Source: an uncultured Porphyromonadaceae bacterium (GTDB lineage: Bacteria > Bacteroidota > Bacteroidia > Bacteroidales > Muribaculaceae). From it: a stretch of DNA of 64,000 bases. How positions within the stretch are numbered: the first letter of the stretch is position 1; every line of letters begins with the position of its first letter. The position numbers and the translations under genes are program-made. The notes below the pieces were generated by a model, which searched no databases, was not told where the DNA came from, and saw nothing but the letters and a program-made list of their open reading frames with translations. The stretch spans positions 1 through 64,000 of the forward strand of contig CABUVO010000010.1 of assembly GCA_902495075.1 (NCBI GenBank), written 5' to 3'. Below are positions 8,096-17,083 of this stretch, in pieces.

Positions 8096-10675
8096 ATGAA
8101 AATGAGACAGGTAGTTGTAAGTGTGATGATAATGATGGCAGCCAGCTTTTCGATGGATGCCACAGTGGTAACACCTCCAAAAAGCATGCTCGATACATTG
8201 ACACCTGATGCCCGCAGGAGCATGGAGTGGCTGTATTCATATATGCCTCTTCCTGATGTTACTGCCTATTCTCCCGAGTTCTATCTGTCGAATGTGCTCT
8301 TTTCGTTAAAGGCAAGAGAAGAGATGCCATGGGGCAAAAATGTTCCGGAGCGGGAATTTCGCCATTTTGTTTTACCGGTAAGGGTAAACAATGAAAATCT
8401 TGACATGAGTCGGGCAGTGTTTTATAGAGAACTTAAAGACCGAGTGAAGGGGTTGTCGATGCGTGATGCCATACTTGAAATCAACCACTGGTGTCATGAA
8501 AAGGTTACTTACCAACCTTCGGATGCCCGGACGAGCAGTCCTTTGAGTTCCGTAAGTCAAGCGATAGGACGCTGCGGTGAGGAATCCACTTTCACCGTTG
8601 CGGCTCTGAGGGCAATGGGCATTCCTGCGCGACAGGTGTATACTCCTCGTTGGGCTCACACTGATGACAATCATGCCTGGGTCGAGGCTTGGGCAGATGG
8701 GAAATGGTATTTCCTTGGAGCCTGTGAACCAGCTCCTGATCTCAACATTGCTTGGTTTAATGCCCCTGCATCACGAGGGTTGTTGATGACAACAAAGGTC
8801 TTCGGACCTTACGACGGACCCGAAGAGGTTCTTAAGGTTGAGCCTTTGCTTACGACCATCAATGTCACATCAAACTATGCTCCGACTGGCATATTGAAAG
8901 TACGTGTAACCGACAAGGATGGTAAGAAAGCAGAGGGAGTCAAGGTGAATTTCTGTATATATAATTATTCTGATTTTTATCCAGCGGTGCAAAAGATATC
9001 CGATTCCAAGGGAGAAGCTTCGCTTGTTGCCGGTCTTGGAGATCTGATAGTATGGGCAACGGATGGAAAGTATTTCGGTTTTGACAAGGGGAATCCTGCG
9101 CAAGAGGGTGTGTTGGAAATAAAACTTGACAAACCTCTGAATTATACCGGCTCATTTGAATTCGATATTGTGCCACCACGTCAGTCCGGTTCACTGCCTG
9201 TTGCAACGGAGGCTGCGGAAAAAGAGAATGTCCGCAGACTTGCTGTGGAAGACAGCATACGCAAAGCGTATACGTCAACGTTCTTCACTTCTGATAAGGC
9301 TCGCAAAGAGGCGCGTAGACTTGGAGTGGATGAGGAAAAATTTGAAAAGATACTGACAGAAGCGCGTGGAAACGGGAGTAGCATTCTCGGGTTTGTAGAA
9401 CGTTGTGAACCGGCGAAACGCGGCAGAGCACTTGATCTGCTTGGTGCCATAAGTGAGAAGGACCGGAGGGATATTACATTGGATGTGCTTATAGATAACG
9501 TTGATAACACTGTTGATTCTGACAATCCATTGTTTGTAGACTATATACTTAATCCTCGGGTTGAGAATGAATGGCTTGTGCCTTACAAGGCATTTTTTTC
9601 TGCTGAGATTTCTCCTGAAGATGCAAAGGCATATCGCAATAATCCTTCGAAATTAGCCGAATGGACAGCCCAAAATATAAAAATTGATACCGAGGGCAAT
9701 CCTTCATCTCTTCGCATGGATCCACGAGCTGTATGGCGCACAGCCAGTGCTGATCCTCGTTCCAGAAACATATTCTTCGTATCGGTTGCCCGAAGCGTCG
9801 GGATTCCGGCACGCATTGACCCTGTTACGTTCAAGACGCAATATGCAGATGCTTCCGGAAAATGGATGGATGTGAAGTTCGATGCCAATGAAGATTCCGG
9901 CAACGTCGCTGCCCCTCATAATGGAAAGTTGATGCTTAAATATAAGCAGGAGGGCAGACTTGAGAATCCTAAATATTACTTCCAGTTTGCTGTCTCAAGC
10001 CTTGCAGAGGGCGTTCCAGTTCTGCTTGAATATGGAGAAGGTGATGGACTTAAGGAAATAGCTTCGGAGGGCGTGGATCTCGATGAGGGTAACTATCTGC
10101 TTCTTTCCGGACGACGAATGGCAGATGGCTCCGTGCTTGCCCGTGGTGAGATTTTCAGGATAAACGAAGGAGAGGAAACAGATGTGCCTCTCATAATACG
10201 AAAGGATGACAATGCATTGTCTGTAATCGGCTCATTGAATGCTGAAAACATTTATCATGACAAAAAGACCGGTACAGACAGAAGTCTCTTGTCTGAAACC
10301 GGTCGGGGTTACTATGTGCTTGCGCTTATAAAACCTAATAATGAGCCCACATCGCATATTCTCAACGACATCTCCATGCTAAAGGATGAGTTCGAGAAAC
10401 GAGGCAACAAGCTGATGTTGCTCTTTGAAAAAGAAGGGGAGATGGCGCGTTTTAATGCCGAAGCATTTCCTAATCTTCCCTCAACTGCTGTCTTTGGCAT
10501 TGACAATGGGGCTGTATCTCTTAAAGAGCTTAAGGCATCTCTAAATCTTGAAACCGACGAGCGCCCGATAGTAGTGGTTGCAGATACGTTCAATCGTGTG
10601 GTTTTCGCCACTCAGGGTTATACCATAGGTATCGGAGATCGTCTTGCCGACGTTCTTGACATCCTTTCTAAATGA
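8096..10675 (+). CDS. Secreted transglutaminase-like protein with a second, degenerate domain
   Basis: An 859-residue exported protein. A signal peptide covers about residues 1-22. The first transglutaminase-like domain (about 110-225) has a full triad: Cys160 in GRCGEES, His193 in DNHAWVEAW and Asp215 in EPAPDLN. A beta-sandwich follows (about 255-345). A second related fold at about 535-620 (ADPRSRNIFFVSVARSVGIPAR) has no Cys at the equivalent place, so it looks inactive. The C-terminal 150 residues are beta-rich, with a possible thioredoxin-like end. Such proteins may act as peptidases or amidases on cell-wall or dietary peptides rather than as cross-linkers. The final 58 bases overlap the convergent DUF4252 gene. 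Confidence 0.8.
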   Translation: MKMRQVVVSVMIMMAASFSMDATVVTPPKSMLDTLTPDARRSMEWLYSYMPLPDVTAYSPEFYLSNVLFSLKAREEMPWGKNVPEREFRHFVLPVRVNNENLDMSRAVFYRELKDRVKGLSMRDAILEINHWCHEKVTYQPSDARTSSPLSSVSQAIGRCGEESTFTVAALRAMGIPARQVYTPRWAHTDDNHAWVEAWADGKWYFLGACEPAPDLNIAWFNAPASRGLLMTTKVFGPYDGPEEVLKVEPLLTTINVTSNYAPTGILKVRVTDKDGKKAEGVKVNFCIYNYSDFYPAVQKISDSKGEASLVAGLGDLIVWATDGKYFGFDKGNPAQEGVLEIKLDKPLNYTGSFEFDIVPPRQSGSLPVATEAAEKENVRRLAVEDSIRKAYTSTFFTSDKARKEARRLGVDEEKFEKILTEARGNGSSILGFVERCEPAKRGRALDLLGAISEKDRRDITLDVLIDNVDNTVDSDNPLFVDYILNPRVENEWLVPYKAFFSAEISPEDAKAYRNNPSKLAEWTAQNIKIDTEGNPSSLRMDPRAVWRTASADPRSRNIFFVSVARSVGIPARIDPVTFKTQYADASGKWMDVKFDANEDSGNVAAPHNGKLMLKYKQEGRLENPKYYFQFAVSSLAEGVPVLLEYGEGDGLKEIASEGVDLDEGNYLLLSGRRMADGSVLARGEIFRINEGEETDVPLIIRKDDNALSVIGSLNAENIYHDKKTGTDRSLLSETGRGYYVLALIKPNNEPTSHILNDISMLKDEFEKRGNKLMLLFEKEGEMARFNAEAFPNLPSTAVFGIDNGAVSLKELKASLNLETDERPIVVVADTFNRVVFATQGYTIGIGDRLADVLDILSK

Positions 10676-11250
10676 GCAGAAGACTTAAGCTGTTTTAATT
10701 GATCTAATTGCTTCAACTGCTTCAGCTGATCTAACTGTTTCAATTGATCTAAGTTTAGAATACCGTTGGATTTAGGGAAGGTGAATCCCATCTGCCCGAA
10801 ATTCAGATTTATTGAACCTGAAAGTACCACCATCGAGAAGCTTTTACCATTGTTCATGATGATGATGTTGGAATAAAATCCAGGTTTCTCACTCGGCATT
10901 CCGTAAATCACCGATTCCTCTTTCTCCGATTTGGTTCTCATCAGAACTTCAAGATTCTTGTTTTTCTTCCTATAGTCAGCAAGAGCCTTCTGGGCAAGTT
11001 CTATTCCCTCCGGATTTTTTGCGGAATACACGTATAGGTCGTCAAGATTCTTGGAATCGTATATGTTAAGTTGATCGAAAAGTATCGAACGCGATTTATT
11101 GGAATTCATCATCATCGCTTTCGATACATAAACTGTCTCGATATTCGGAGAATCATAGAGAGAAGGGAATAAATCGGCAGCGTAAGAAGAGAGACCACAT
11201 AGGGCACAGGCTATTGCAGCCATAAACAATTTGATAGAAGACTTTTTCAT
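10618..11250 (-). CDS. DUF4252 domain protein with an unusual C-terminal tail
   Basis: A 210-residue exported protein of the DUF4252 family, with a signal peptide (MKKSSIKLFMAAIACALCGL). The family commonly sits beside ECF sigma and anti-sigma genes in Bacteroidetes, as here. The start overlaps the anti-sigma stop (ATGA). The tail is odd: from about residue 168 it runs through repeated DQLKQL units. The last 19 codons are then read from the strand opposite the end of the transglutaminase gene, giving basic, low-complexity residues. That suggests loss of an original stop or repeat-driven extension. The function is unknown. Confidence 0.75.
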   Translation of the reverse strand: MKKSSIKLFMAAIACALCGLSSYAADLFPSLYDSPNIETVYVSKAMMMNSNKSRSILFDQLNIYDSKNLDDLYVYSAKNPEGIELAQKALADYRKKNKNLEVLMRTKSEKEESVIYGMPSEKPGFYSNIIIMNNGKSFSMVVLSGSINLNFGQMGFTFPKSNGILNLDQLKQLDQLKQLKQLDQLKQLKSSAHLERMSRTSARRSPIPMV

Positions 11251-11954
11251 AAATCTGTTTTTGATAATGTATGGTTCATTGATTCGATAATAATATCAGG
11301 TTTGTCACAGGCTCGCTCTGCGGTATACATATTTTCCGTCAGAATGCCCATTACGCAATCAAGGATATGGGCTGCTTCATCAGGATCGGTAACCACTCTT
11401 ACATTCCCCTTGGATTGGGTGTTGGAGGTTGATGGAATGGCTGCGGCGAGTTGTTTATGAGATGCGGATTTCACCTGGCTGAATTCTTGTTTGTCAGTAT
11501 CCTCCTTTTGTGCGGCAGATTGGCTAACCGGTATATGAGACGGTTCCGGCTTTGTTTCATCTGAAGTGTATTCCGCCATGATGGTTGCCTGATTTTCCGG
11601 TATTTCCATAGATGTGTCTGTAATGTCTACGGCATTCCATATCATGGAGAATAAAAGGATCACAGCGGCTGCTCCGCTTGCGTAATAGAGCATTTGCCAT
11701 CTGAAGGGCTTTCTCCGAGGCGAAGCAGTGGAGATGGCATGTTCTATTCTTTGCGACAGGTATTCCGGCACGTGGATCTCTTCCGGATTCTCTATCGACA
11801 GATATATCTCTTTCTCGGTTTCAATATCTTCCGGAAGAGAATTGGCTGCAATCAGCATGTCCGACAGCTCTTTCCGCTCTTGCGTAGAGATGGAACCGTC
11901 GTAATAACTGTTGAGCAGCGTGCGGATTCGTGTTATGTCGGATGTATTATTCAT
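11247..11954 (-). CDS. Anti-sigma factor-like single-pass membrane protein
   Basis: A 235-residue protein with an acidic, helical cytoplasmic N-terminus (about residues 1-80), one transmembrane segment (about 86-106, LYYASGAAAVILLFSMIW) and a low-complexity periplasmic region. It follows the ECF sigma gene by 9 bases and precedes DUF4252 with a 4-base overlap. By gene order and topology it should hold the sigma factor at the membrane. No classical zinc-finger HxxxCxxC motif is present, so the binding mode is not established. Confidence 0.65.
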   Translation of the reverse strand: MNNTSDITRIRTLLNSYYDGSISTQERKELSDMLIAANSLPEDIETEKEIYLSIENPEEIHVPEYLSQRIEHAISTASPRRKPFRWQMLYYASGAAAVILLFSMIWNAVDITDTSMEIPENQATIMAEYTSDETKPEPSHIPVSQSAAQKEDTDKQEFSQVKSASHKQLAAAIPSTSNTQSKGNVRVVTDPDEAAHILDCVMGILTENMYTAERACDKPDIIIESMNHTLSKTDL

Positions 11955-11963
11955 TATTCAAAT

Positions 11964-12446
11964 TTATTTATTCATCATCAATTCCCTGATGCGCCGTCTT
12001 CCGCGGCTCAGCAGAGCCCTGACGTTAACGGGAGTAAGTCCTGTTATGCCAGCGATTTCGTCGTTCGAGCAACCCATATAGGAGCTTAACCGTATTACCT
12101 CCCTCTGATTGGCAGGCAAAGATTCGATTGCTTTCTTGACAAGCGACAGCGATTCCTTTGATTCGAGCCGGTCTTGCAGATTGTCGGGAGCCGGAATGCT
12201 TTCCGGAATCTCAACGCTTTCTTCTCTCGACCGGATCAGGGAAAGAGCTCCGTTTCTCACAGCGGTGAGACAGTAAGCCTTGTGGTTCTGGGATTCAGAG
12301 ATCTCATCGTGCCGTTGCCAGAGGCGTAGGATGGTATCCTGCACTATGTCGGCGGCGTCATCCTCCTGTCGCAACAGAAGGAATGCCACGCGATACATCG
12401 CGTCTTGCAAAGGCAATATGAGAGCTCTGAACTCCTGACCGGTCAT
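11964..12446 (-). CDS. ECF-type RNA polymerase sigma-70 factor
   Basis: A 160-residue sigma factor with only regions 2 and 4. Region 2 is seen in YRVAFLLLRQEDDAADIVQDTILRLW. Region 4 is seen in LPANQREVIRLSSYMGCSNDEIAGITGLTPVNVRALLSRGRRRIREL, a helix-turn-helix that reads the -35 element. It heads a three-gene leftward operon (sigma, anti-sigma, DUF4252) that likely responds to an envelope or extracellular signal. The target promoter and the signal are not visible here. Confidence 0.92.
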   Translation of the reverse strand: MTGQEFRALILPLQDAMYRVAFLLLRQEDDAADIVQDTILRLWQRHDEISESQNHKAYCLTAVRNGALSLIRSREESVEIPESIPAPDNLQDRLESKESLSLVKKAIESLPANQREVIRLSSYMGCSNDEIAGITGLTPVNVRALLSRGRRRIRELMMNK

Positions 12447-12516
12447 TATGGAATCTAATTCGTTTACTTATTATACTCCTGACCGGGATATTTGTGACAA
12501 CGTTTTGTACATTAAT

Positions 12517-13596
12517 TTATACATTGAATTGTTGTCTCACTGATTCCTCATGGATTTCAGCCAGTATGCGTCTCATGAAATCCGGATTCAGGTTAAGCTT
12601 TTCTGCCGTGTCGACCCGATTTTTGATGAGGGAGTTATATCGCTCCGGCTGCACAACCGGCATGTTGTTCTCTTGCTTTAGTTTTCCAATCTCACGAGCC
12701 ACAGACATGCGTTGGGCAAGTATATCCATCAGCCTGTCGTCGATTTCATCGATCTGATGCCGGAGGTCTGCTAATAACTCACCGGAAATGCATTCTGAAC
12801 TGCCGCGTAGCGAATGGATTATTTCTCCTAATGCTGCGGGTGTTATCTGCTGTTCGCTGTCGCTCAAGGCACATTCCGGATGACAGTGGCTTTCGATGAT
12901 GAGTCCATCGAAATTCATTCGCAATGCCTGCATTGAGAGAGGAGCAATAAACTCTTTTTTCCCCCCGATGTGCGATGGGTCGCATATTATTGGCAGTTCG
13001 GGCAAACGTCGGTGAAGTTCGATAGGTATACGCCACTCTGGCATATTGCGGTAAACGTGTTCACCATATGCTGAGAATCCGCGATGAATCGCCCCTAAGC
13101 GTCTCACACCGGCGGCGTATAGGCGTTCGATTGCTCCGATCCAGAGCTCCAGATCCGTGTTTACCGGATTTTTTACCATAACGGCTATGCTATCACGTTC
13201 TGTTTGCGACATGGCTGCGAAGGTATCGGCAATTTCCTGCACGGCAAACGGATTGGCTGATGTCCGTGCGCCAATCCATATTGCATCGATCCCTGCATTC
13301 ATGGCTTCGTGCAAATGTGAACCGGATGCCACTTCTGTGGCTACAAGCATTCCGGTCTGCCGCTTGGCTTCTGCGATCCAGGGAAGAGCCTTTGCTCCCA
13401 TTCCTTCGAATCCCCCAGGCTTGGTGCGTGGTTTCCACACACCGGCACGAAATATCGAAACCCCTTCCGATTTAAGGGCTTTAGCGGTTTCAAGCACCTG
13501 ATCTCGACTTTCCGCGCTGCAGGGACCCGCAATCAATAAAAGACCATTATCGGTATATTCTGAAGGAAAGAGTGGTTTCAAATCAGTAATTTTCAT
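12517..13596 (-). CDS. Bifunctional DAHP synthase / chorismate mutase (type II)
   Basis: A 359-residue fusion. The N-terminal two thirds is a KDO8P-synthase-like DAHP synthase that condenses phosphoenolpyruvate with erythrose 4-phosphate. It shows LLIAGPCSAESRDQ, GVWKPRTKPGGFEG, VKNPVN, HRGFS and ICDPSHIGGKKE. The C-terminal 90 residues are an AroQ-type chorismate mutase (LRHQIDEIDDRLMDILAQRMSVAREIGKLKQEN). Joining the first step of the shikimate pathway to the phenylalanine/tyrosine branch gives a natural route for allosteric control by prephenate or its products. The arrangement is normal in Bacteroidetes. It is divergent from the nitroreductase gene. Confidence 0.93.
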   Translation of the reverse strand: MKITDLKPLFPSEYTDNGLLLIAGPCSAESRDQVLETAKALKSEGVSIFRAGVWKPRTKPGGFEGMGAKALPWIAEAKRQTGMLVATEVASGSHLHEAMNAGIDAIWIGARTSANPFAVQEIADTFAAMSQTERDSIAVMVKNPVNTDLELWIGAIERLYAAGVRRLGAIHRGFSAYGEHVYRNMPEWRIPIELHRRLPELPIICDPSHIGGKKEFIAPLSMQALRMNFDGLIIESHCHPECALSDSEQQITPAALGEIIHSLRGSSECISGELLADLRHQIDEIDDRLMDILAQRMSVAREIGKLKQENNMPVVQPERYNSLIKNRVDTAEKLNLNPDFMRRILAEIHEESVRQQFNV

Positions 13597-13639
13597 AAAG
13601 TAAAATTACAAAATTGTAAGATGATTCGCAAAAATTTTA

Positions 13640-13647
13640 TAAATTTG
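13640..13647 (+). promoter_or_regulatory. Possible -7 box of the nitroreductase gene
   Basis: TAAATTTG matches TAnnTTTG three bases before the ATG at 13651. If it is used, the transcript would start at or inside the first codons and the mRNA would be nearly leaderless. No TTTG at the expected 20-base distance was found, so this is weak. Confidence 0.25.
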
Positions 13648-13650
13648 GGA

Positions 13651-14229
13651 ATGGAATATAAAGAACTGAAAGAATTATTGATTCGCAACCGCTCCTATCG
13701 CAGGTTTGACGAATCTAAACGCATAAGCGAAGAAACACTTGCTGATCTTGTTGATCTTTGTCGTTACTGTGCCTCGGGTCGTAATCTGCAGCCTTTGAAA
13801 TATAGGGCGGTGTCAACTCCCGAAGAGTGCGAAAAGGTTTTCCCTCTCCTTGCCTGGGCTGGATATCTCACTGATTGGGCAGGTCCGGAAGTTGGTGAGA
13901 GGCCGGCAGCATATATAGTGCAGTGTCTTGACAAGGATCTTACTGACAATCCGATGTGCGACGACGGACTGCATCTTGAGGCTCTGACTCTTGGATGCAC
14001 AAGTGAGGGATTGGGTGGCTGCATAATCAAATCCTTTAACCGGGATAAGCTTAGAGCTGTTTTGAATCTGCCGGAGAATCTTGAGCCGCTGCATGTTCTC
14101 GCTTTGGGAGTGCCTGTTGAAAATGTGGTGATAGAGGATATGAAAGACGGAGATATAAAATATTGGCGCGATGAAAAGAGAATCCATCACGTGCCGAAAA
14201 GGAGTCTTAAAGAAATTTTGGTTAAATAA
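13651..14229 (+). CDS. Nitroreductase family protein (FMN-dependent oxidoreductase)
   Basis: A flavoprotein of about 192 residues. NRSYRRFDESKRI at the N-terminus and CRYCASGRNLQPLKYRAV match the FMN-binding part of the family, and GLGGCIIKSFNRDKLR the second nucleotide-contact segment. Family members reduce nitro compounds, quinones or flavins with NAD(P)H; the physiological substrate is not readable. I prefer the ATG at 13651 over 13621 because the family motif then begins after 13 residues. The residues from the earlier start are not conserved-looking and the upstream ATG lies within likely promoter DNA. Confidence 0.85.
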   Translation: MEYKELKELLIRNRSYRRFDESKRISEETLADLVDLCRYCASGRNLQPLKYRAVSTPEECEKVFPLLAWAGYLTDWAGPEVGERPAAYIVQCLDKDLTDNPMCDDGLHLEALTLGCTSEGLGGCIIKSFNRDKLRAVLNLPENLEPLHVLALGVPVENVVIEDMKDGDIKYWRDEKRIHHVPKRSLKEILVK

Positions 14230-14248
14230 AGAAAAATTTCTATATTTG
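14217..14248 (+). promoter_or_regulatory. Promoter of the fructose-bisphosphate aldolase gene
   Basis: TTTG (14217-14220), 20 bases and TATATTTG (14241-14248) match the Bacteroidetes consensus exactly. The -33 element lies inside the last codons of the nitroreductase gene. The predicted start near 14255 gives a leader of about 115 bases before the ATG at 14372. Confidence 0.65.
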
Positions 14249-14286
14249 CAGAGAATTTGGCTCAATAGGTCGTTTATAAATGATGA

Positions 14287-14312
14287 ATGCCGGATTTTAC
14301 AGGTTTCGGCAT
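14287..14312 (+). other. Leader hairpin of the aldolase mRNA
   Basis: ATGCCG (14287-14292) pairs with CGGCAT (14307-14312) around a 14-base loop within the predicted 5' leader. It may affect mRNA stability in a highly expressed glycolytic gene. It is short and could be chance. Confidence 0.25.
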
Positions 14313-14371
14313 CGAAGAAACAACTGATAGTCAGGAAAAAGATTAAACTTACTTAAATAATAATTCAACCC

Positions 14372-15373
14372 ATGGTAGATTACAAAAGCTTAGGTCTTGT
14401 AAACACCAAAGAGATGTTTGCAAAGGCAGTTCACGGCGGATATGCAATCCCCGCGTTCAACTTCAACAACATGGAGCAGCTTCAGGCCATCATCAAGGCA
14501 GCTGCCGATACTAAATCTCCCGTTATTCTTCAGGTATCAAAAGGCGCCCGCAACTACGCCAATGCAATTCTTCTCCGCTACATGGCTCAGGGAGCTGTGG
14601 AATATGCTAAATCACTAGGTTGGGAGAATCCTCAGATCGTTCTTCACCTTGACCATGGTGACACTTTCGAACTTTGCAAAGATTGTGTTGACAATGGTTT
14701 CTCTTCAGTGATGATCGACGGTAGCCATCTTCCTTATGAGGAGAATGTTGCCCTCACAAAGAAAGTTTGCGACTATGCACATGAGCATGGCGTGACAGTA
14801 GAGGGTGAGCTCGGTGTTCTCGCCGGTGTTGAGGATGAGGTTAGCTCAGACCACCACACCTACACTGATCCTGAGGAGGTTGTTGACTTCGTTAGCCGCA
14901 CAGGTGTAGATAGCCTCGCTATCTCCATCGGTACATCACACGGTGCTTACAAGTTCACTCCCGAGCAGTGCACACGCGACCCGAAGACCGGTCGTCTCGT
15001 TCCCCCTCCATTGGCATTTAACGTGCTTGAGGCAGTAGAGGCTAAGATCCCCGGATTCCCCATCGTGCTCCACGGTTCTTCTTCAGTTCCCCAGGAGTAT
15101 GTTGACATCATCAACGCTAACGGTGGCAAGCTTCCCAACGCAATCGGTATTCCCGAGGAGGAGCTTCGCAAGGCAGCTAAGATGGATGTTTGCAAGATCA
15201 ACATCGACTCTGACAGCCGTCTCGCCATGACAGCAGCCGTTCGTCAGGTGTTTGCTGAGAAGCCCGCAGAGTTTGACCCCCGTAAATACCTCGGTCCGGC
15301 TCGCGATGAGATGGAGAAACTTTACAAGCACAAAATCATTGCCGTTCTTGGCAGCGATGGCAAGGCTGAGTAA
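14372..15373 (+). CDS. fba: Class II fructose-bisphosphate aldolase
   Basis: A 333-residue zinc-dependent aldolase that splits fructose 1,6-bisphosphate into dihydroxyacetone phosphate and glyceraldehyde 3-phosphate in glycolysis, and works in reverse in gluconeogenesis. Visible signatures are PAFNFNNMEQ, VLHLDHGDTFE (catalytic Asp and zinc His), GELGVLAGVEDEV, SIGTSHGAYKF, LHGSSSVP and KINIDSDSRLA. Codon choice differs from the neighbours, with strong preference for a few codons such as CTT, CTC and GCA, as expected for a highly expressed gene. It stands alone, with its own promoter and a strong terminator. Confidence 0.96.
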   Translation: MVDYKSLGLVNTKEMFAKAVHGGYAIPAFNFNNMEQLQAIIKAAADTKSPVILQVSKGARNYANAILLRYMAQGAVEYAKSLGWENPQIVLHLDHGDTFELCKDCVDNGFSSVMIDGSHLPYEENVALTKKVCDYAHEHGVTVEGELGVLAGVEDEVSSDHHTYTDPEEVVDFVSRTGVDSLAISIGTSHGAYKFTPEQCTRDPKTGRLVPPPLAFNVLEAVEAKIPGFPIVLHGSSSVPQEYVDIINANGGKLPNAIGIPEEELRKAAKMDVCKINIDSDSRLAMTAAVRQVFAEKPAEFDPRKYLGPARDEMEKLYKHKIIAVLGSDGKAE

Positions 15374-15403
15374 TCTCATAAAGCAAGTTTTGCTAAATCA
15401 CAG

Positions 15404-15435
15404 GATCTGCGTCATCATGGCGCAGATCTTTTTTT
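15404..15435 (+). terminator. Intrinsic terminator after the aldolase gene
   Basis: A perfect 8-bp stem (GATCTGCG / CGCAGATC), a 9-base loop and seven T residues directly after, 30 bases past the stop codon. Confidence 0.9.
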
Positions 15436-15456
15436 ATGGAGATTTAAGGGTTGACA

Positions 15457-15488
15457 TTTGGAATATTGGCGCAGTGGAGTTAAATTTG
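15457..15488 (+). promoter_or_regulatory. Promoter of the nnr operon
   Basis: TTTG (15457-15460), 20 bases and TAAATTTG (15481-15488) match the Bacteroidetes consensus exactly. It lies between the aldolase terminator and the ATG at 15557, so the nnr-DUF4831-xseA run is a separate transcript. Confidence 0.65.
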
Positions 15489-15556
15489 TAATTTAAACGG
15501 GAAACCGGTTTTCCCACGAATGGATGGATAGAGATTAATGAAGTATAACTGAGACA

Positions 15557-17080
15557 ATGAAGATATTTACATCGCAGGCAATTCAGGAGATAGATGGCGC
15601 TACTTGCGAGGCGCAGCAGATCAGCTCGATTGACCTGATGGAGCGCGCTGCCGAACTGGTGACTGATGAACTTAATTCCCGATTTCTCCCGGGTCAGCGT
15701 TTTGTGGTTATGGCTGGTCCGGGCAATAACGGCGGAGATGCGCTTGCTGTGGCTCGCATGCTTATCGAACGCGGTTATAAAAGGGTAGAGGTATTTCTTT
15801 TCAACGTCACCGGCAAGCTGAGTCATGACTGCGATGAAGAGCGTAAAAAGCTTATCACTATCGACGGGGTGGATTTTACTGAAGTCTCGAGGGAATTCAA
15901 TCCACCTTATCTAAGTGACAAGGATGTGGTGATTGATGGCCTTTTCGGCTCCGGTCTTAACAAACCTTTGATGGGTGGATTCGTAGCTGTGACGCGCTAT
16001 ATCAATGAATCCGGAGCTTATGTTGTTTCAATCGATCTTCCGTCAGGACTTTTTGGTGAATGGAATTCGCAGGTGAACCGCCGGGATATCATTCATGCCA
16101 ATCTCACGTTGGCTTTCCAGCTGCCAAGACTCTCTTTCTTCTTTGAGGAGAATTATGGCGCTCTTGGTGAATGGAAACTTCTTGATCTGGATCTCGACGA
16201 GAAGAAGATTAAGGATATGACGGCAGATTTTCTGCTTGTGGAAAGTCGTAACATCCGTCCGCTTCTTCAGCAGCGTTTGCCATTCACGGGCAAACGAGAT
16301 TATGGCTCAGCCTTGATATTCTCCGGAAGCACGGGAATGATGGGGGCTGCCGTGATGTGTTCACGCGCCACTCTGCGCAGCGGAGCCGGTCTTGTCACTG
16401 TCCACGGACCCAAAGGTGGTTTGCAGATATTGCAGACGGCTGTGCCGGAAGCAATGTTCGAACCCGATCGTAATGAGCATTTCATAACAGACATGCGAGT
16501 GCATCATGACCATCAGGCAATTGCCATTGGTCCCGGCATTGGAACCAATGAAATGACTGTCAATGCTCTGGAAGCATTGCTTAAAAGTGGTGTATCTTCG
16601 CTGGTGCTTGATGCAGATGCACTCAATTGCATATCGAAGAAACCGGAATTGCTCTCTTATCTCCCTCCCAAAACAATCATAACTCCGCATATCGGTGAGT
16701 TCGACAGATTGTTTGGAGAGCAACGTTCTTCTGAAGACCGTCTGAAGACCGCTCTCGAGATGGCTCGACAGTATAATATAATCATTGTGCTCAAAGGGCA
16801 TTATACAGCTACTGTTCGACCCACCGGAAGGGTGTATATCAATTCAACGGGAAATCCGGGAATGGCAACAGCAGGCTCGGGCGATGTGTTGACAGGTGTG
16901 ATCACGGCTTTCCTCGCCCAGGGCTATCGTCCCGAGCATGCCGCCACTATAGGCGTTTATATCCACGGACTTGCAGGGGATCTCGCTGCCGAAAAGATAG
17001 GGGAGTTCGGACTGATTGCCGGAGACATAGCCGCCCATGTCGGACGCGCAGTGAAAATGATAATAGATAAAAAAGTATAG
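15557..17080 (+). CDS. nnr: Bifunctional NAD(P)H-hydrate epimerase / ADP-dependent dehydratase
   Basis: A 507-residue repair enzyme that restores damaged (hydrated) NADH and NADPH. The N-terminal YjeF epimerase domain (about 1-215) has MAGPGNNGGDALAVAR and VIDGLFGSGL. The C-terminal ribokinase-like dehydratase domain (about 225-505) has SGSTGMMGAA, IGPGIG, LDADALN, TPHIGEFDRLFG and GSGDVLTG, the last containing the catalytic Asp. The fusion order is the usual bacterial one. It is followed after 3 bases by the DUF4831 gene. Confidence 0.95.
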   Translation: MKIFTSQAIQEIDGATCEAQQISSIDLMERAAELVTDELNSRFLPGQRFVVMAGPGNNGGDALAVARMLIERGYKRVEVFLFNVTGKLSHDCDEERKKLITIDGVDFTEVSREFNPPYLSDKDVVIDGLFGSGLNKPLMGGFVAVTRYINESGAYVVSIDLPSGLFGEWNSQVNRRDIIHANLTLAFQLPRLSFFFEENYGALGEWKLLDLDLDEKKIKDMTADFLLVESRNIRPLLQQRLPFTGKRDYGSALIFSGSTGMMGAAVMCSRATLRSGAGLVTVHGPKGGLQILQTAVPEAMFEPDRNEHFITDMRVHHDHQAIAIGPGIGTNEMTVNALEALLKSGVSSLVLDADALNCISKKPELLSYLPPKTIITPHIGEFDRLFGEQRSSEDRLKTALEMARQYNIIIVLKGHYTATVRPTGRVYINSTGNPGMATAGSGDVLTGVITAFLAQGYRPEHAATIGVYIHGLAGDLAAEKIGEFGLIAGDIAAHVGRAVKMIIDKKV

Positions 17081-17083
17081 GAT

